64,000 nt of DNA from Streptomyces dioscori. Lineage in GTDB: Bacteria; Actinomycetota; Actinomycetes; Streptomycetales; Streptomycetaceae. A program made the translations under genes and the position numbers. The stretch is from the NCBI RefSeq assembly GCF_003024195.1, contig NZ_KZ679039.1, positions 1 to 64,000 of the forward strand, written 5' to 3'. The notes under the pieces were generated by a model. It was not told the DNA's origin, did not search any database, and saw nothing but the letters and a program-made list of their open reading frames with translations. Position 1 is the stretch's first letter. Each line of letters opens with the position of its first letter. Positions 33,549 to 42,606 of this stretch are shown piece after piece.

Positions 33549-35071
33549 GCACCGCACTGGAGACTCCCGTACGGGCCGCCGGGCCCACGCACCGGCCACG
33601 CCCCTGGGCGGCGGTGTTCGCCCTCGCCCGCTTCGAGGCGCGCGAACTGCGGATGAACATGTCCTTCCTCGCCCTCGCGGTCCTGTACATGATCTGGATC
33701 GTCTGGCAGACCACTCAACGCCAGAGCGACTTCCCGATACTGCAGAACGTCGATCGCGGCACGCAGATGATGCCGGTGCTGATCGGGCTGGCCGTCATGC
33801 TCAACGTCAACCGCGCGGTCCTGCGCTCCCGCCGGCGCGACACCGACCGGCACTTCGACGTCCTGGTCGTCGAGCCCTGGCGGCGCACGATCGCCCATGT
33901 GCTGTCCGCCGTCCCGGCCGCCCTGTTCATCGCCGTGTGCGTGACCGTCCAGTTCACCTGGGCCGCGCTCAAGCCGGGCGCGGTCGGACACGGTTCGCCC
34001 GCCGAACTCGCCGTCGGCCCGCTGACGGTCCTGCTGTTCGGCGTGCTGGGCGCGCTCTTCGGGCGCCTGTTCCTCTCCATCCTCGCCGCACCGATACTTC
34101 TCGTCCTTCTGCTCTTCGCCATGACCTTCGCGGCGCCTCCGTCCGGGAACAACTGGGTGAGCTGGCTGTACCCGGTGGTCTCCGAGACCGGCTCCGACGC
34201 GTTCCCCTCCGACCTGCTGGAGCGCCCGGCCGCCTGGCACGTCCTGTACCTCGTCGGGCTCGCCCTGCTTGTCGCCCTTCTCGCAGTGCTGGCTAGCGGC
34301 GGCCGTTCGACGGTCGTCAAGGCGACCGTCGCGGCATCCCTCGCCCTCACGCTGGTGGGCGCGGTCGGCCAGTCCGGCGGCACCCCGGCCGGGTCGACAC
34401 CGGCCCGCGAGCGGGCGTCGGTCACCCCGGAGAAGATCCGCAAGTGCGTCGAGCACGGCAGATCCTCGTACTGCGCCTTCCCCGAGTGGACGGGCCGCAC
34501 AGCCGACTGGGCCGCCGTGGTCGACCGCGTGCAGAAGCTCGCCGGCGGCAGGGCAGGCGGCGAGCGGCTGACCGTGGAACAGCGCCTCGACGCCCGTTAC
34601 GGCCTGGAGTCCGACACCCTGCTCCCCCCTTCCACCGAACCCGGCCGTGTGACGGTCCGCACCGAGTGGGGCGGCAACCGCGTCCCCGAGTTCGCCGTCG
34701 CCGTCGCGTCCGTGCTGGTGGCGGGCGACGAGAAGGCGGGCACCGAGGTCTGCGACGCCCGGGTGGTGACCATCATGTGGCTGGCACTGGGCGGCGAGGC
34801 CGACCCGATGTCCGCGCTGAGCAACGTCCGCGTCGGTGACGGCGTCTCGGGCCCCGCGCTCGTCCTGTCGCCCACCGAGCCCTTCAGCATGAGCGCCGAA
34901 CAGACACGCATCGTCGCTGAGTTGCTCAAAAAGCCGCGTTACGACGTCGCCGGCAAGGTGAAGGCCAAGTGGACGGAGCTCACCTCGCCCGAGACGTCGA
35001 TGGCACGGGTGGCGGAACTGCTGAACGTGTCGGCCGAGGGAGCCTCGGACGGTGACGCATGCGACGAGTGA
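33545..35071 (+). CDS. ABC-2-like membrane protein with large soluble domain
   Basis: Protein of 508 residues: about six helices in the first 275 residues (LRMNMSFLALAVLYMIWIVW; PVLIGLAVMLNVNRAV) and a soluble C-terminal half of about 230 residues with two Cys (KIRKCVEHGRSSYCAFPEWT). The soluble part is probably extracytoplasmic and has no recognised domain. Coupled to the ATPase by the 4-base overlap. Confidence 0.85.
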   Translation: MSTALETPVRAAGPTHRPRPWAAVFALARFEARELRMNMSFLALAVLYMIWIVWQTTQRQSDFPILQNVDRGTQMMPVLIGLAVMLNVNRAVLRSRRRDTDRHFDVLVVEPWRRTIAHVLSAVPAALFIAVCVTVQFTWAALKPGAVGHGSPAELAVGPLTVLLFGVLGALFGRLFLSILAAPILLVLLLFAMTFAAPPSGNNWVSWLYPVVSETGSDAFPSDLLERPAAWHVLYLVGLALLVALLAVLASGGRSTVVKATVAASLALTLVGAVGQSGGTPAGSTPARERASVTPEKIRKCVEHGRSSYCAFPEWTGRTADWAAVVDRVQKLAGGRAGGERLTVEQRLDARYGLESDTLLPPSTEPGRVTVRTEWGGNRVPEFAVAVASVLVAGDEKAGTEVCDARVVTIMWLALGGEADPMSALSNVRVGDGVSGPALVLSPTEPFSMSAEQTRIVAELLKKPRYDVAGKVKAKWTELTSPETSMARVAELLNVSAEGASDGDACDE

Positions 35072-35724
35072 CGGCCATGACGCGCGCTCTTCTCCCGCCC
35101 GTGTGGCGCTCGTTGCCCCGGCGCGCGCTCGCGGCAGCCGCCGCGGTGGGGCTGCTGCTGGCCGCCGTCCCGCGCCTGCAGTCCGGCCCGCCCGATCCGC
35201 TGGTCGGTCTCTACTCGCTGCGGGCCGCCGCGCTCGTCCTCGCCCTGGGCCTGGCGTTCCTGCTGGACGATCCGGCCCGGCACATCACCTCGGCGGTCCC
35301 GGTCCGCCGTCCGGTGCGGGTCGCCCTGCGCGTGGCGCTGGTCGCCCCATGGGCCGCGCTCACGTGGACGACGGCCCTGCTCCTCGTACCGGAGAGCTCC
35401 CGCCCTCCGGCCGGCGCACTCACCCTGGAGGCGGCGGCCACGGCGGTACTGGCCCTGGCCGCGGCAGCTCTGTCCATACGTCGCACCCGGACCACGGAGC
35501 CAGGAGCAGCGATATCAACGTGGCTGCTGGCCACGGGGGTTACGGCGGCCCTGTTGCTGCCGCCCGACTGGACCCTGTTCGTAACCCCGGACGACCCCCA
35601 CTGGCACTCCACCCACGACCGCTGGACGCTGCTGCTGATCGTGGCGGCGGCGCTGGCAGCGAGATCGGTCACGGAACCACTACGAGGCCGCCCTTTCAGG
35701 CGCCCTTCGCCTGAGCCCCTTTAG
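35059..35724 (+). CDS. Polytopic membrane protein, ABC exporter subunit
   Basis: Protein of 221 residues with about six helices and little polar loop sequence; no ABC motifs. It overlaps the preceding gene by 13 bases and is the last gene of the ECF operon. Probably a permease partner for the ATPase. A start at ATG 35077 (MTRALLPP) is also possible. Confidence 0.75.
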   Translation: MRRVTAMTRALLPPVWRSLPRRALAAAAAVGLLLAAVPRLQSGPPDPLVGLYSLRAAALVLALGLAFLLDDPARHITSAVPVRRPVRVALRVALVAPWAALTWTTALLLVPESSRPPAGALTLEAAATAVLALAAAALSIRRTRTTEPGAAISTWLLATGVTAALLLPPDWTLFVTPDDPHWHSTHDRWTLLLIVAAALAARSVTEPLRGRPFRRPSPEPL

Positions 35725-35767
35725 GGGCGCGGGGAACTGCGCGACAAGCCCCCACCGGACCGGCACT
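35719..35767. repeat. Extragenic repeat (single core with end module)
   Basis: tttaggggcgcggggaactg then cgcgacaagcccccaccgga: one core plus the same end module as at 27394. Begins within the last bases of the membrane-protein gene and overlaps its stop region, convergent with mshD. Confidence 0.85.
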
Positions 35768-35822
35768 TTCCCACCGGACCTACTGAACCCGCCCCCATCC
35801 GGTCAGGACTCCTCAGGGCTCC

Positions 35823-36788
35823 TCAGGACTCCGTCCGATACATCAGGTCCGTCTCATGCACCACAAACCCCAACCGCTCATACACAGCCACCGCGGCCAA
35901 GTTGTCCGCATCGACGTACAACATCGCGTCCGGCACCCCGATACCCGCCAAGTGCCGGAGACCAACCGCGGTGAGGGCCTTGCCCAGCCCACCTCCCTGC
36001 GCATCGGGCCGCACCCCGACGACGTACACCTCGCCCAGCCCCTCGGCCTCGTGGACCTTCGTCCAGTGGAAGCCGACCAGTTCGTCGCCGCGGAAGGCGA
36101 GGAAGAACCCGGCCGGATCGAACCACGGCTCGGCCTTACGCGCGTCGAGGTCCCGCTGCCCGAGGGACCCCTGCTCGGGATGGTGAGCGAATGCGGCGGC
36201 GTTCGCGGCGAGCCAGGCCGCGTCGTCCTCGCCGGGTACGAACGTACGGACCCGCACGCCGTCCGGGAACGTCGGTTCGGGCAGGTCGAGCCCGGTCAGG
36301 GGCCGCCGCATCTGACGCAGTTCGCGGAAGAGCGCGAGCCCGAGGACCTGCGCGAGGTGGCGGGCCGCAGCGTGTCCGCCGTGGGCCCACACCCGCAGCC
36401 GCTTGCCGGACTCGGCGAGCAGCGCGTTGCCCAGTGCCCGCCCGTGCCCGTGCCCCCGGTGCGCGGGGTGGACGACCAGTTCGGCGGCCGGCGCCTCGAC
36501 GGGGTCGGTGTCCTCCAGCTGCGCGTACCCGACGAGCAGCCCCTCGGCGCTCAGCAGCAGATGGCGGATTTCGTCCCGTGCCTCGCCGCGCAACTGCAGC
36601 CGGCCCTGTTCGGACACCGCCTGCTGTCCGTCGGTCCGGGCGGCCTCCGCGAGGAGGGCCAGCACGGCCTCGGTCTGCTCGGGGCTCAGCGCGGTGAGGA
36701 CGTCGATGGAGCGGGCCGTGGGAGTACCGCCCTGGCCGAGCGAGGCCGAGAGCTTGCGGGCAGCCGGTGCGGTGTCGTCGCTGGTCAT
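35823..36788 (-). CDS. mshD: Mycothiol synthase MshD
   Basis: Two tandem GNAT domains, 321 residues: acetyltransferase that adds acetyl-CoA to Cys-GlcN-Ins in the last step of mycothiol synthesis. N domain: ELVVHPAHRGHGHGRALGNA. C domain: VYVVGVRPDAQGGGLGKALT and YVDADNLAAVAVYERLGFVV. Substrate-site segments FDPAGFFLAFRGDELVGFHW and WTKVHE are typical of MshD. ATG 36788; a longer frame to 37055 exists but is repeat-rich. Divergent from the 5'-nucleotidase gene. Confidence 0.95.
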   Translation of the reverse strand: MTSDDTAPAARKLSASLGQGGTPTARSIDVLTALSPEQTEAVLALLAEAARTDGQQAVSEQGRLQLRGEARDEIRHLLLSAEGLLVGYAQLEDTDPVEAPAAELVVHPAHRGHGHGRALGNALLAESGKRLRVWAHGGHAAARHLAQVLGLALFRELRQMRRPLTGLDLPEPTFPDGVRVRTFVPGEDDAAWLAANAAAFAHHPEQGSLGQRDLDARKAEPWFDPAGFFLAFRGDELVGFHWTKVHEAEGLGEVYVVGVRPDAQGGGLGKALTAVGLRHLAGIGVPDAMLYVDADNLAAVAVYERLGFVVHETDLMYRTES

Positions 36789-36806
36789 GGGTACGAGGGT
36801 ACGACG

Positions 36807-36968
36807 TGTCCGGTTCATGGCGAAGTGGCCCGCCAGGGCCCGTCGGGAGCAGCACGCGACCGGTGCGCAGCCGGTGAGCGGTCGGTGCGCAGCCGGTGGG
36901 GAGGCCGGTGCCCGGGCAGGACGCGGCGGGTACGTGGCCGGTACGCGACCTGTCCGTTTCATGGCGAA
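36807..36968. repeat. Two 18-bp copies of tgtccg(g/t)ttcatggcgaa in the mshD/nucleotidase promoter region
   Basis: Copies at 36807-36824 and 36951-36968 differ at one base and are 144 bp apart. Between them lie two copies of cggtgcgcagccggtg (about 36861 and 36883). The block may be a duplication in the divergent promoter region. Confidence 0.75.
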
Positions 36969-37081
36969 AAACCCCTCGTGGCAACCAGTCCGTAACCCCG
37001 AACCCCCTGTCGCGCTACGCGCGTTGACTCTAGGCTGCGCCGGGACGGGGCCCACATATCAGCCGACCCACAGGGGGGCGC

Positions 37082-38908
37082 ATGTCAGCCATACCTCAGC
37101 CGTTCCGCCCAAGACGCCGCACCACCCGCCTCCTCGCGGGCGTCGCGGGCGTCGCCACCATCGGCGCGCTGGTCGCGGCGCTTCCCACGTCCGCGTCCGC
37201 GTCCGCGGGCGAGTCGGCGAAGAAGCACGGGCACGGGCACCAGAGCCCGTCCCGCTACCAGGACGTCCAGCTGCTGTCCTTCAACGACCTGCACGGCAAC
37301 CTGGAGCCGCCGTCCGGCTCCTCCGGCCGGGTCACCGAGATCCAGCCCGACGGCACCACCAAGACGATCGACTCGGGCGGTGTCGAGTACCTGGCGACGC
37401 ACCTGCGCCAGGCCCGCCAGGGCAACAAGTACTCCGTCACCGCGGCGGGCGGTGACATGGTCGGCGCCTCGCCGCTGATCTCGGGTCTCTTCCACGACGA
37501 GCCCACCATCGAGGCGCTGAACAAGCTCGACCTCGATGTGACGAGCGTCGGCAACCACGAGTTCGACGAGGGCGCCAAGGAACTGGGCCGTCTGCAGAAG
37601 GGCGGCTGCCACCCCACGGACGGCTGTTACGTGGAGGGCCGGAAGTTCAAGGGCGCCGACTTCCCCTACCTCGCGGCGAACGTCCTCGACGAGAAGACCA
37701 AGAAGCCGATCCTCAAGCCCTACTGGGTGTGGAAGAAGAACGGCGTGAAGATCGGCTTCATCGGGGTCACGCTGGAGGACACCCCGGGAGTCGTCTCCGC
37801 CGAGGGTGTGAAGGGCCTCAAGTTCAAGGACGAGGTCGAGACGATCAACAAGTACGCCAAGGAGCTGGAGAAGCAGGGCGTCAAGTCGGTCGTCGCGCTG
37901 ATCCACGAGGGCGGGCTGCCGGCCTCGTCGGCGTACAACTACGACTGTGACTCGCCCGGTGGCGGCGACGGCATCTCCGGCCCCGTCGTGGACATCGCGA
38001 AGAACGTCACGCCGAAGGTCGACGCGCTGGTCACCGGCCACACGCACGCCGCGTACGCGTGCACGATCGACGACCCGTCGGGCAAGCCCCGTACGGTCAC
38101 CTCGGCGGCGTCCTTCGGGCGGCTCTACACCGACACGACGCTGACGTACGACCGCCGCACCGGCGACATCGCCCGGACCGCCGTCGCCTCCGCGAACCAC
38201 GTGGTGACGCGTGACGTGGCCAAGGCCCCGGACATGACCGACCTGATCACCAAGTGGAACGCCCTCGCGGCACCGATCGGCAACAAGCCCATCGGGTACA
38301 TCTCCGGTGACATCACCAACGTCGGCACCGAGTCCCCGATCGGCGACCTGATCGCCGACGCGCAGCTCGCGTACGGCAAGGAGCTGGATCCCGAGACCGA
38401 CCTGGCGCTGATGAACCCGGGCGGTATCCGGGCGCCCCTGACCTACGCGGCCAAGGGCAGCGAGGGCGACGGAGTGGTGACGTACGCGGAGGGCTTCACC
38501 GTTCAGCCGTTCGCCAACACCGTGAATCTGCAGAGCTTCACCGGCGCCCAGGTGGTGCAGGTGCTGAAGGAGCAGGTCAGCGGTACGAACGCGGCCTCGC
38601 CGAAGGTGCTGCAGATTTCGTCGGGCCTGACCTACACGCTCGACCTCACCAAGAGCGGCGCCGACCGGGTCGTCACCGACTCCATCAAGCTGAACGGCGC
38701 CGCGATCGACCCGGCCGCCACCTACCGCGTCGCGACGAACAGCTTCCTCGCGGGCGGTGGCGACGGCTTCACCACGCTGGGCCTCGGCACCGACGACCTG
38801 GTGGGCGACGACGACCTCGCGGCCCTGGAGAAGTACCTGTTGGCCAACTCGTCGGCGACGGCCCCGATCGCGCCGCCCGCGGCGAACCGGATCACCGTCG
38901 TCCAGTAG
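37082..38908 (+). CDS. Secreted bifunctional 5'-nucleotidase / metallophosphatase (UshA type)
   Basis: Secreted protein of 608 residues with a signal peptide (RRTTRLLAGVAGVATIGALV then AALPTSASAS). Metallophosphatase metal ligands: FNDLHGN, GGDMVGASP, GNHEFDEG, ALIHEGG and GHTHAAY. C-terminal 5_nucleotid_C domain: NPGGIRAPL, FANTVNLQSFTGAQVVQVL, LAGGGDGFTTLGLGTDD. Releases phosphate from nucleotides outside the cell, fitting the phosphate theme of the region. No clear PHO box upstream. A 12-bp hairpin follows its stop. Confidence 0.95.
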   Translation: MSAIPQPFRPRRRTTRLLAGVAGVATIGALVAALPTSASASAGESAKKHGHGHQSPSRYQDVQLLSFNDLHGNLEPPSGSSGRVTEIQPDGTTKTIDSGGVEYLATHLRQARQGNKYSVTAAGGDMVGASPLISGLFHDEPTIEALNKLDLDVTSVGNHEFDEGAKELGRLQKGGCHPTDGCYVEGRKFKGADFPYLAANVLDEKTKKPILKPYWVWKKNGVKIGFIGVTLEDTPGVVSAEGVKGLKFKDEVETINKYAKELEKQGVKSVVALIHEGGLPASSAYNYDCDSPGGGDGISGPVVDIAKNVTPKVDALVTGHTHAAYACTIDDPSGKPRTVTSAASFGRLYTDTTLTYDRRTGDIARTAVASANHVVTRDVAKAPDMTDLITKWNALAAPIGNKPIGYISGDITNVGTESPIGDLIADAQLAYGKELDPETDLALMNPGGIRAPLTYAAKGSEGDGVVTYAEGFTVQPFANTVNLQSFTGAQVVQVLKEQVSGTNAASPKVLQISSGLTYTLDLTKSGADRVVTDSIKLNGAAIDPAATYRVATNSFLAGGGDGFTTLGLGTDDLVGDDDLAALEKYLLANSSATAPIAPPAANRITVVQ

Positions 38909-38938
38909 TCCCTGGGACAGATCGCGCACCGCAGGGAG

Positions 38939-38970
38939 GAGGGCCGCGAAAGTCGTCATTCGCGGCCCTC
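38939..38970 (+). terminator. Hairpin terminator after the nucleotidase
   Basis: 12-bp perfect stem gagggccgcgaa (38939-38950) and ttcgcggccctc (38959-38970), 8-base loop. No T-run, typical of Streptomyces. Confidence 0.75.
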
Positions 38971-39185
38971 ATGATCGGTAGATAAACTCCGGGTGAGCGG
39001 CGTAATAAAGTCTGTGTGAACAGGGAACTGGTTCCCGACTCCGTCTGAAAACTGTCTCAGCCGCAATTCATCGAGGTCTCAGTGGATTTGGCGATTTCCG
39101 TCTCCGTGCTCCCGTAGTGTTTTCCATGTCGAGCCGAACAGGGCTTAAGGCAAAGAGAAGACCCGTAGACGAAAGAGGAAATCCC

Positions 39186-39320
39186 ATGAGCTTCCACAAG
39201 GTCACCCCGGTCCGCAAGTCCCGCAAGTCCGCTCCCGCCGCCAAGAAGCAGGCCGCGAAGCCCGCGCCGAAGCGTGCCGCCAAGCAGCAGCAGAACCGCC
39301 GCCCGGTCGGCAACAAGTAG
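39186..39320 (+). CDS. Small basic Lys/Ala-rich peptide
   Basis: 44-residue peptide (starts MSFHKVTPVRKSRKSAPAA, ends RRPVGNK) with about a third of residues Lys/Arg and many Ala/Pro; resembles tails of histone-like or ribosome-associated proteins. AGAGGAAA lies before ATG 39186. Followed by a very strong 19-bp hairpin, implying an independent, well-terminated transcript. I do not know the family. Its use could be nucleic-acid binding. Confidence 0.6.
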   Translation: MSFHKVTPVRKSRKSAPAAKKQAAKPAPKRAAKQQQNRRPVGNK

Positions 39321-39329
39321 GCGACGCCA

Positions 39330-39370
39330 CGAGGCGGGGTCCCCGGATTCGATCCGGGGACCCCGCCTCG
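39330..39370 (+). terminator. Strong 19-bp hairpin after the basic peptide
   Basis: cgaggcggggtccccggat (39330-39348) pairs perfectly with 39352-39370, loop tcg. A second hairpin (ccatttcccgg, 39372-39382, with 39390-39400) follows. No T-run. Together they separate this gene from the ABC exporter downstream. Confidence 0.88.
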
Positions 39371-39445
39371 GCCATTTCCCGGAACGAGCCCGGGAAATGG
39401 AAGGGAAAAGACCAGGACGCGGGCAGGGAAAGGTAATTGAACGCC

Positions 39446-41212
39446 ATGCGGGAAGTACGGGAGGCATTCGCGCGTTTCTGGCCGCTGACGCGCGGCGACC
39501 GCCGATGGCTGGTGCTGATCATCGCCTGCGTGATCGCGGCCGCGCTGGCGGAGACGGCGTCGATCCTGCTTTTCGCGGAACTCACCGACCACGCGCTGCA
39601 AACCGGTTCGCTCAGCGCTTTCTGGGGCCCGGCCGGTGCCTGGCTGGCAGTGGCCGTGCTCGGCGCGGCCGTCGGTTATCTCGGCAACTCCCTCGCGATC
39701 CGCACGGCCGAGAGATTCGTCCTGCGGCTGCGCGCCGGTGTCTTCCGCCATGTCCAGGACCTGCCCCCGCACTTCTTCCAGCGCCACCGCCGCGGCGATC
39801 TGGTGGAACGGCTCACGGGTGACGTCGAGGCCATCGAACAGATGGTGGTCTCGGGCGCGGTGGGGGCGGTCTCGGCCGCCTTCTCCGCGGTCTTCTACTC
39901 CGCCGCCGCGCTCTGGCTGCGCTGGGACCTCGCCCTGGTCACCTTCCTCCTCGCCCCTCTCTTCCTGCTCGCGGCCCGCCGCTTCGCCGGCCGCGTCCAG
40001 AAGGCCGCCAGGGACGAGCGGACCGCCGACGGCGCGATCACCTCGGTCGTCGAGGAGTCGCTCGGCAACATCGTGCTCACGCAGGCGTACAACCGGCGCG
40101 GGGCGGAGGAGAAGCGGCTCGACCGTGAGGCGCGCGCCTGGCTGCGGGCCAGTGTGCGCGGGGCCCGCGCGAGTGAGATGTACGAGCAGTTCGTCGAGGT
40201 CGTGGAGACGCTCTGCGTGCTCACGGTGATCGGGCTCGGCGCCTGGGAGATCGCGCAGGGCCGGATGTCCCTGGGCCAACTCCTCGCCTTCGCGGCCTTC
40301 CTCGGCTACCTCTACCCGCCGATCCGCGACCTCGGACAGCTCGGTCTGACCCTGACCGCCGCGACCGCCGGAGCGCAGCGGCTCCAGGAGATCCTGGACA
40401 CCGAGCCCGCCGTCACCGACCCCGCGGCCCCGGCCGGGGAGTGGCCCGTACAGGGCCGGGTCTCCTTCCACCACACCTCCTTCCGCTACCCGGGCGCGGA
40501 GCGCGACAGCCTGCACGAGGTGTCGTTCACCGCGCAGCCCGGCGAGTTCGTGCTGGTCACCGGCGTGAGCGGGGCGGGAAAGTCGACCCTCACCAGACTC
40601 CTGACCCGGTTCTACGACCCCTGCGCCGGGGTGATCTGCCTGGACGGCGTCCCGCTCACGGACATCACCCTGGACTTCCTGCGCGAGAACGTGGCGCTGC
40701 TGCCCCAGGAGACCCTGGTCCTGCACGGCACGATCCGCGAGAACATCGCCTGCGGGCGGCCGGGCGCGACGGACGAGGAGATCGAACGGGCCGCACGGGA
40801 CGCCGACGCCCACGCGTTCGTCCGTTCTCTCCCTCACGGATACGAGACGCTGATCACGCCCGGTACGGCCGTGCTGTCCGGCGGGCAGCTCCAGCGGGTG
40901 GCCATCGCCCGCGCGATGCTCCGGGCCGCCCCCGTCCTCGTACTCGACGAACCGACCGCCGGGCTCGACGCGCTCGCCGCACGCCGGGTCGTACAGCCGT
41001 TGCGGCGCCTGGTGTCCGGCCGGACGACCGTGATGATCACGCACGATCTGACGCTCGCGCCGGACGCCGACCGGATCCTCGTCGTGGACGGCGGACGGCT
41101 GGTGGAGCAGGGCACGCACGAGGAACTGCTCGCGTACGGGGGTACGTACGCGCGGTTGGCGGGCCCGCTCCCGACGGAGACGACGATGCCGCTGCTCCAG
41201 CCGAGCCCGTAG
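39446..41212 (+). CDS. ABC exporter (fused membrane and ATPase domains)
   Basis: 588 residues: type 1 exporter TM domain (about 1-310, six helices, LVLIIACVIAAALAETASIL start) and NBD with Walker A VTGVSGAGKSTLTRLL, signature AVLSGGQLQRVAIARAML and Walker B VLVLDEPTAGLDALAA, H-loop MITHDLTL. Likely a homodimeric or heterodimeric multidrug/lipid exporter of the MsbA class. ATG 39446 chosen (AAAGG 12 bases before); a TTG at 39437 is an alternative. Confidence 0.92.
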   Translation: MREVREAFARFWPLTRGDRRWLVLIIACVIAAALAETASILLFAELTDHALQTGSLSAFWGPAGAWLAVAVLGAAVGYLGNSLAIRTAERFVLRLRAGVFRHVQDLPPHFFQRHRRGDLVERLTGDVEAIEQMVVSGAVGAVSAAFSAVFYSAAALWLRWDLALVTFLLAPLFLLAARRFAGRVQKAARDERTADGAITSVVEESLGNIVLTQAYNRRGAEEKRLDREARAWLRASVRGARASEMYEQFVEVVETLCVLTVIGLGAWEIAQGRMSLGQLLAFAAFLGYLYPPIRDLGQLGLTLTAATAGAQRLQEILDTEPAVTDPAAPAGEWPVQGRVSFHHTSFRYPGAERDSLHEVSFTAQPGEFVLVTGVSGAGKSTLTRLLTRFYDPCAGVICLDGVPLTDITLDFLRENVALLPQETLVLHGTIRENIACGRPGATDEEIERAARDADAHAFVRSLPHGYETLITPGTAVLSGGQLQRVAIARAMLRAAPVLVLDEPTAGLDALAARRVVQPLRRLVSGRTTVMITHDLTLAPDADRILVVDGGRLVEQGTHEELLAYGGTYARLAGPLPTETTMPLLQPSP

Positions 41213-41215
41213 ATC

Positions 41216-41264
41216 CGGCTCTCCGGCTCTCCGATTCTTCCCCGGCTCTCCGGCTCTCCGAGTT
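41216..41264. repeat. Short direct repeats of ccggctctccg after the exporter
   Basis: gatccggctctccggctctc and cccggctctccggctctccg form two tandem pairs between the convergent exporter and pectinesterase genes. Confidence 0.6.
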
Positions 41265-41270
41265 TTCGGG

Positions 41271-42359
41271 TCAGGAGGCGGTGGGGGTCCAACCGGCCAG
41301 CCAGTCCGCGACCTCCTGGCCGCCGGCCTGGGCGTCGGTCAGCTGCGGGCGGTCGCCGCTCGCGGCGCCCGAGCCGGGACCGGTGTTCCGGTACTCCGCG
41401 AAACGGTCGTCCTTCCAGGAGAAGCCGCCCATGTCCACCCACGGCGTCGACCTGATCGCCGCGCTCAGCGTGGAGTCGCGCACGGTGGTCTGCGGGTCGA
41501 GGGTCGCGTCGCCGCCCGCGTGCCAGTTGCGGCCGAGGTAGAAGGTCCCGGCGGACACGTCACCGTTCACGACCGAGCGGTTGACGAGGATGCCCTTGCG
41601 GTCGGCCGCGGTGCTGGGGGCGGTGACGTACCCGGCCGAGCTGCCGTCCCAGCGCTTCTTCAGGGTGATCACCGACTGGTCGATGACGGCGGTCGCGCGG
41701 CCGAAGATGAAGTCGACGTTCCCGACGACATAGGAGTTGCGGACGTAGACGCGGCCGAGTTTCTCCTTGGCGGCGGTGTCGAGGAGCAGGGTGTCCTGGT
41801 CGCCCTCGACGATCACGCCGTCGAGGAAGACCTGGTCGGCGGCGGTGCGCAGGGCCACGGCCTGATGTCCGCCGAGGCTCTGGTTGGCACCCTCGTCGAA
41901 GTCGTTGGAGAGCGTGAGGTTACGGGCCTGGAAGTCGTCCGCCTCCACGGCGACGGTGGCGCTGCCACTGGTCCCGTACGTACCGCCGCCGGGTTTCGCG
42001 GTCCCGGCCGCGTTGTTGTAGACGATGACGGTGTCCTTGCGGCTGCCGCCGCTGCCCTGGACGGTCACGTGCGGCTTGTTCGACGGGACCTTCACCAGCT
42101 CGCGGTACGTGCCCGGCTTCACGGAGATCACGACGCGCGAGGCGTTGTTCGCGGGCACGGCGTTCACGGCGGCCTGGACGGTCGAGTACATCCCGCTGCC
42201 GTCCTTGGCGACGGTGAGGGTGGTGGCCGCGGCGGCGTCGGTACCGGCTTCCACGGCAGTCGCGCCGTTCGTGGTGCAGACGGCCAGGGCCAGCGGGACG
42301 CCGACGGCCAGGGCGGTCCTGCGCGTGCGGAGACGGGCCTTGCTGCGGTGCACAGTCAC
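41271..42359 (-). CDS. Secreted pectinesterase (carbohydrate esterase family 8-like)
   Basis: 362 residues, signal peptide to about residue 40, then a right-handed beta-helix. Active-site motifs of pectin methylesterase: EGDQDTLLLD (Q-D), VGNVDFIFGRATAV (catalytic Asp) and FYLGRNWHAG (R-W). It removes methyl groups from pectin outside the cell. GTG 42359 has GGAAG six bases upstream. Not in an operon; convergent with the exporter and divergent from the NACHT gene. Plant-polymer use by Streptomyces fits. Confidence 0.92.
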   Translation of the reverse strand: MTVHRSKARLRTRRTALAVGVPLALAVCTTNGATAVEAGTDAAAATTLTVAKDGSGMYSTVQAAVNAVPANNASRVVISVKPGTYRELVKVPSNKPHVTVQGSGGSRKDTVIVYNNAAGTAKPGGGTYGTSGSATVAVEADDFQARNLTLSNDFDEGANQSLGGHQAVALRTAADQVFLDGVIVEGDQDTLLLDTAAKEKLGRVYVRNSYVVGNVDFIFGRATAVIDQSVITLKKRWDGSSAGYVTAPSTAADRKGILVNRSVVNGDVSAGTFYLGRNWHAGGDATLDPQTTVRDSTLSAAIRSTPWVDMGGFSWKDDRFAEYRNTGPGSGAASGDRPQLTDAQAGGQEVADWLAGWTPTAS

Positions 42360-42442
42360 GGGCGGCTTCCGTTCGTGTGGGGTGGACGGGGGAGACGGTC
42401 GGTCGCTGGTCGCCGCCCGTGCGGGAAAGGTTGCCGCGGCAC

Positions 42443-42490
42443 GGCACACCCGGGCACCGCACACCCGGGCACGGCACACCCGGCCACGGG
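42443..42490. repeat. 15-bp tandem repeat upstream of the NACHT gene
   Basis: gcacacccgggcacc-like units occur three times in tandem (gcacacccgggcacc, gcacacccgggcacg, gcacacccggccacg). Located in the divergent promoter region of pectinesterase and the NACHT gene. Confidence 0.7.
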
Positions 42491-42606
42491 CATGTGCTCC
42501 CGTCATGCTTCCGCGCGCCTGTCCCCGTGGCCGGTGCGCCGGTACGTGGCCGCTCACCTCGTCGTTCACCCAGGAGAGCAGGTTCGGTACGAGGTCGGGG
42601 CGGGGC

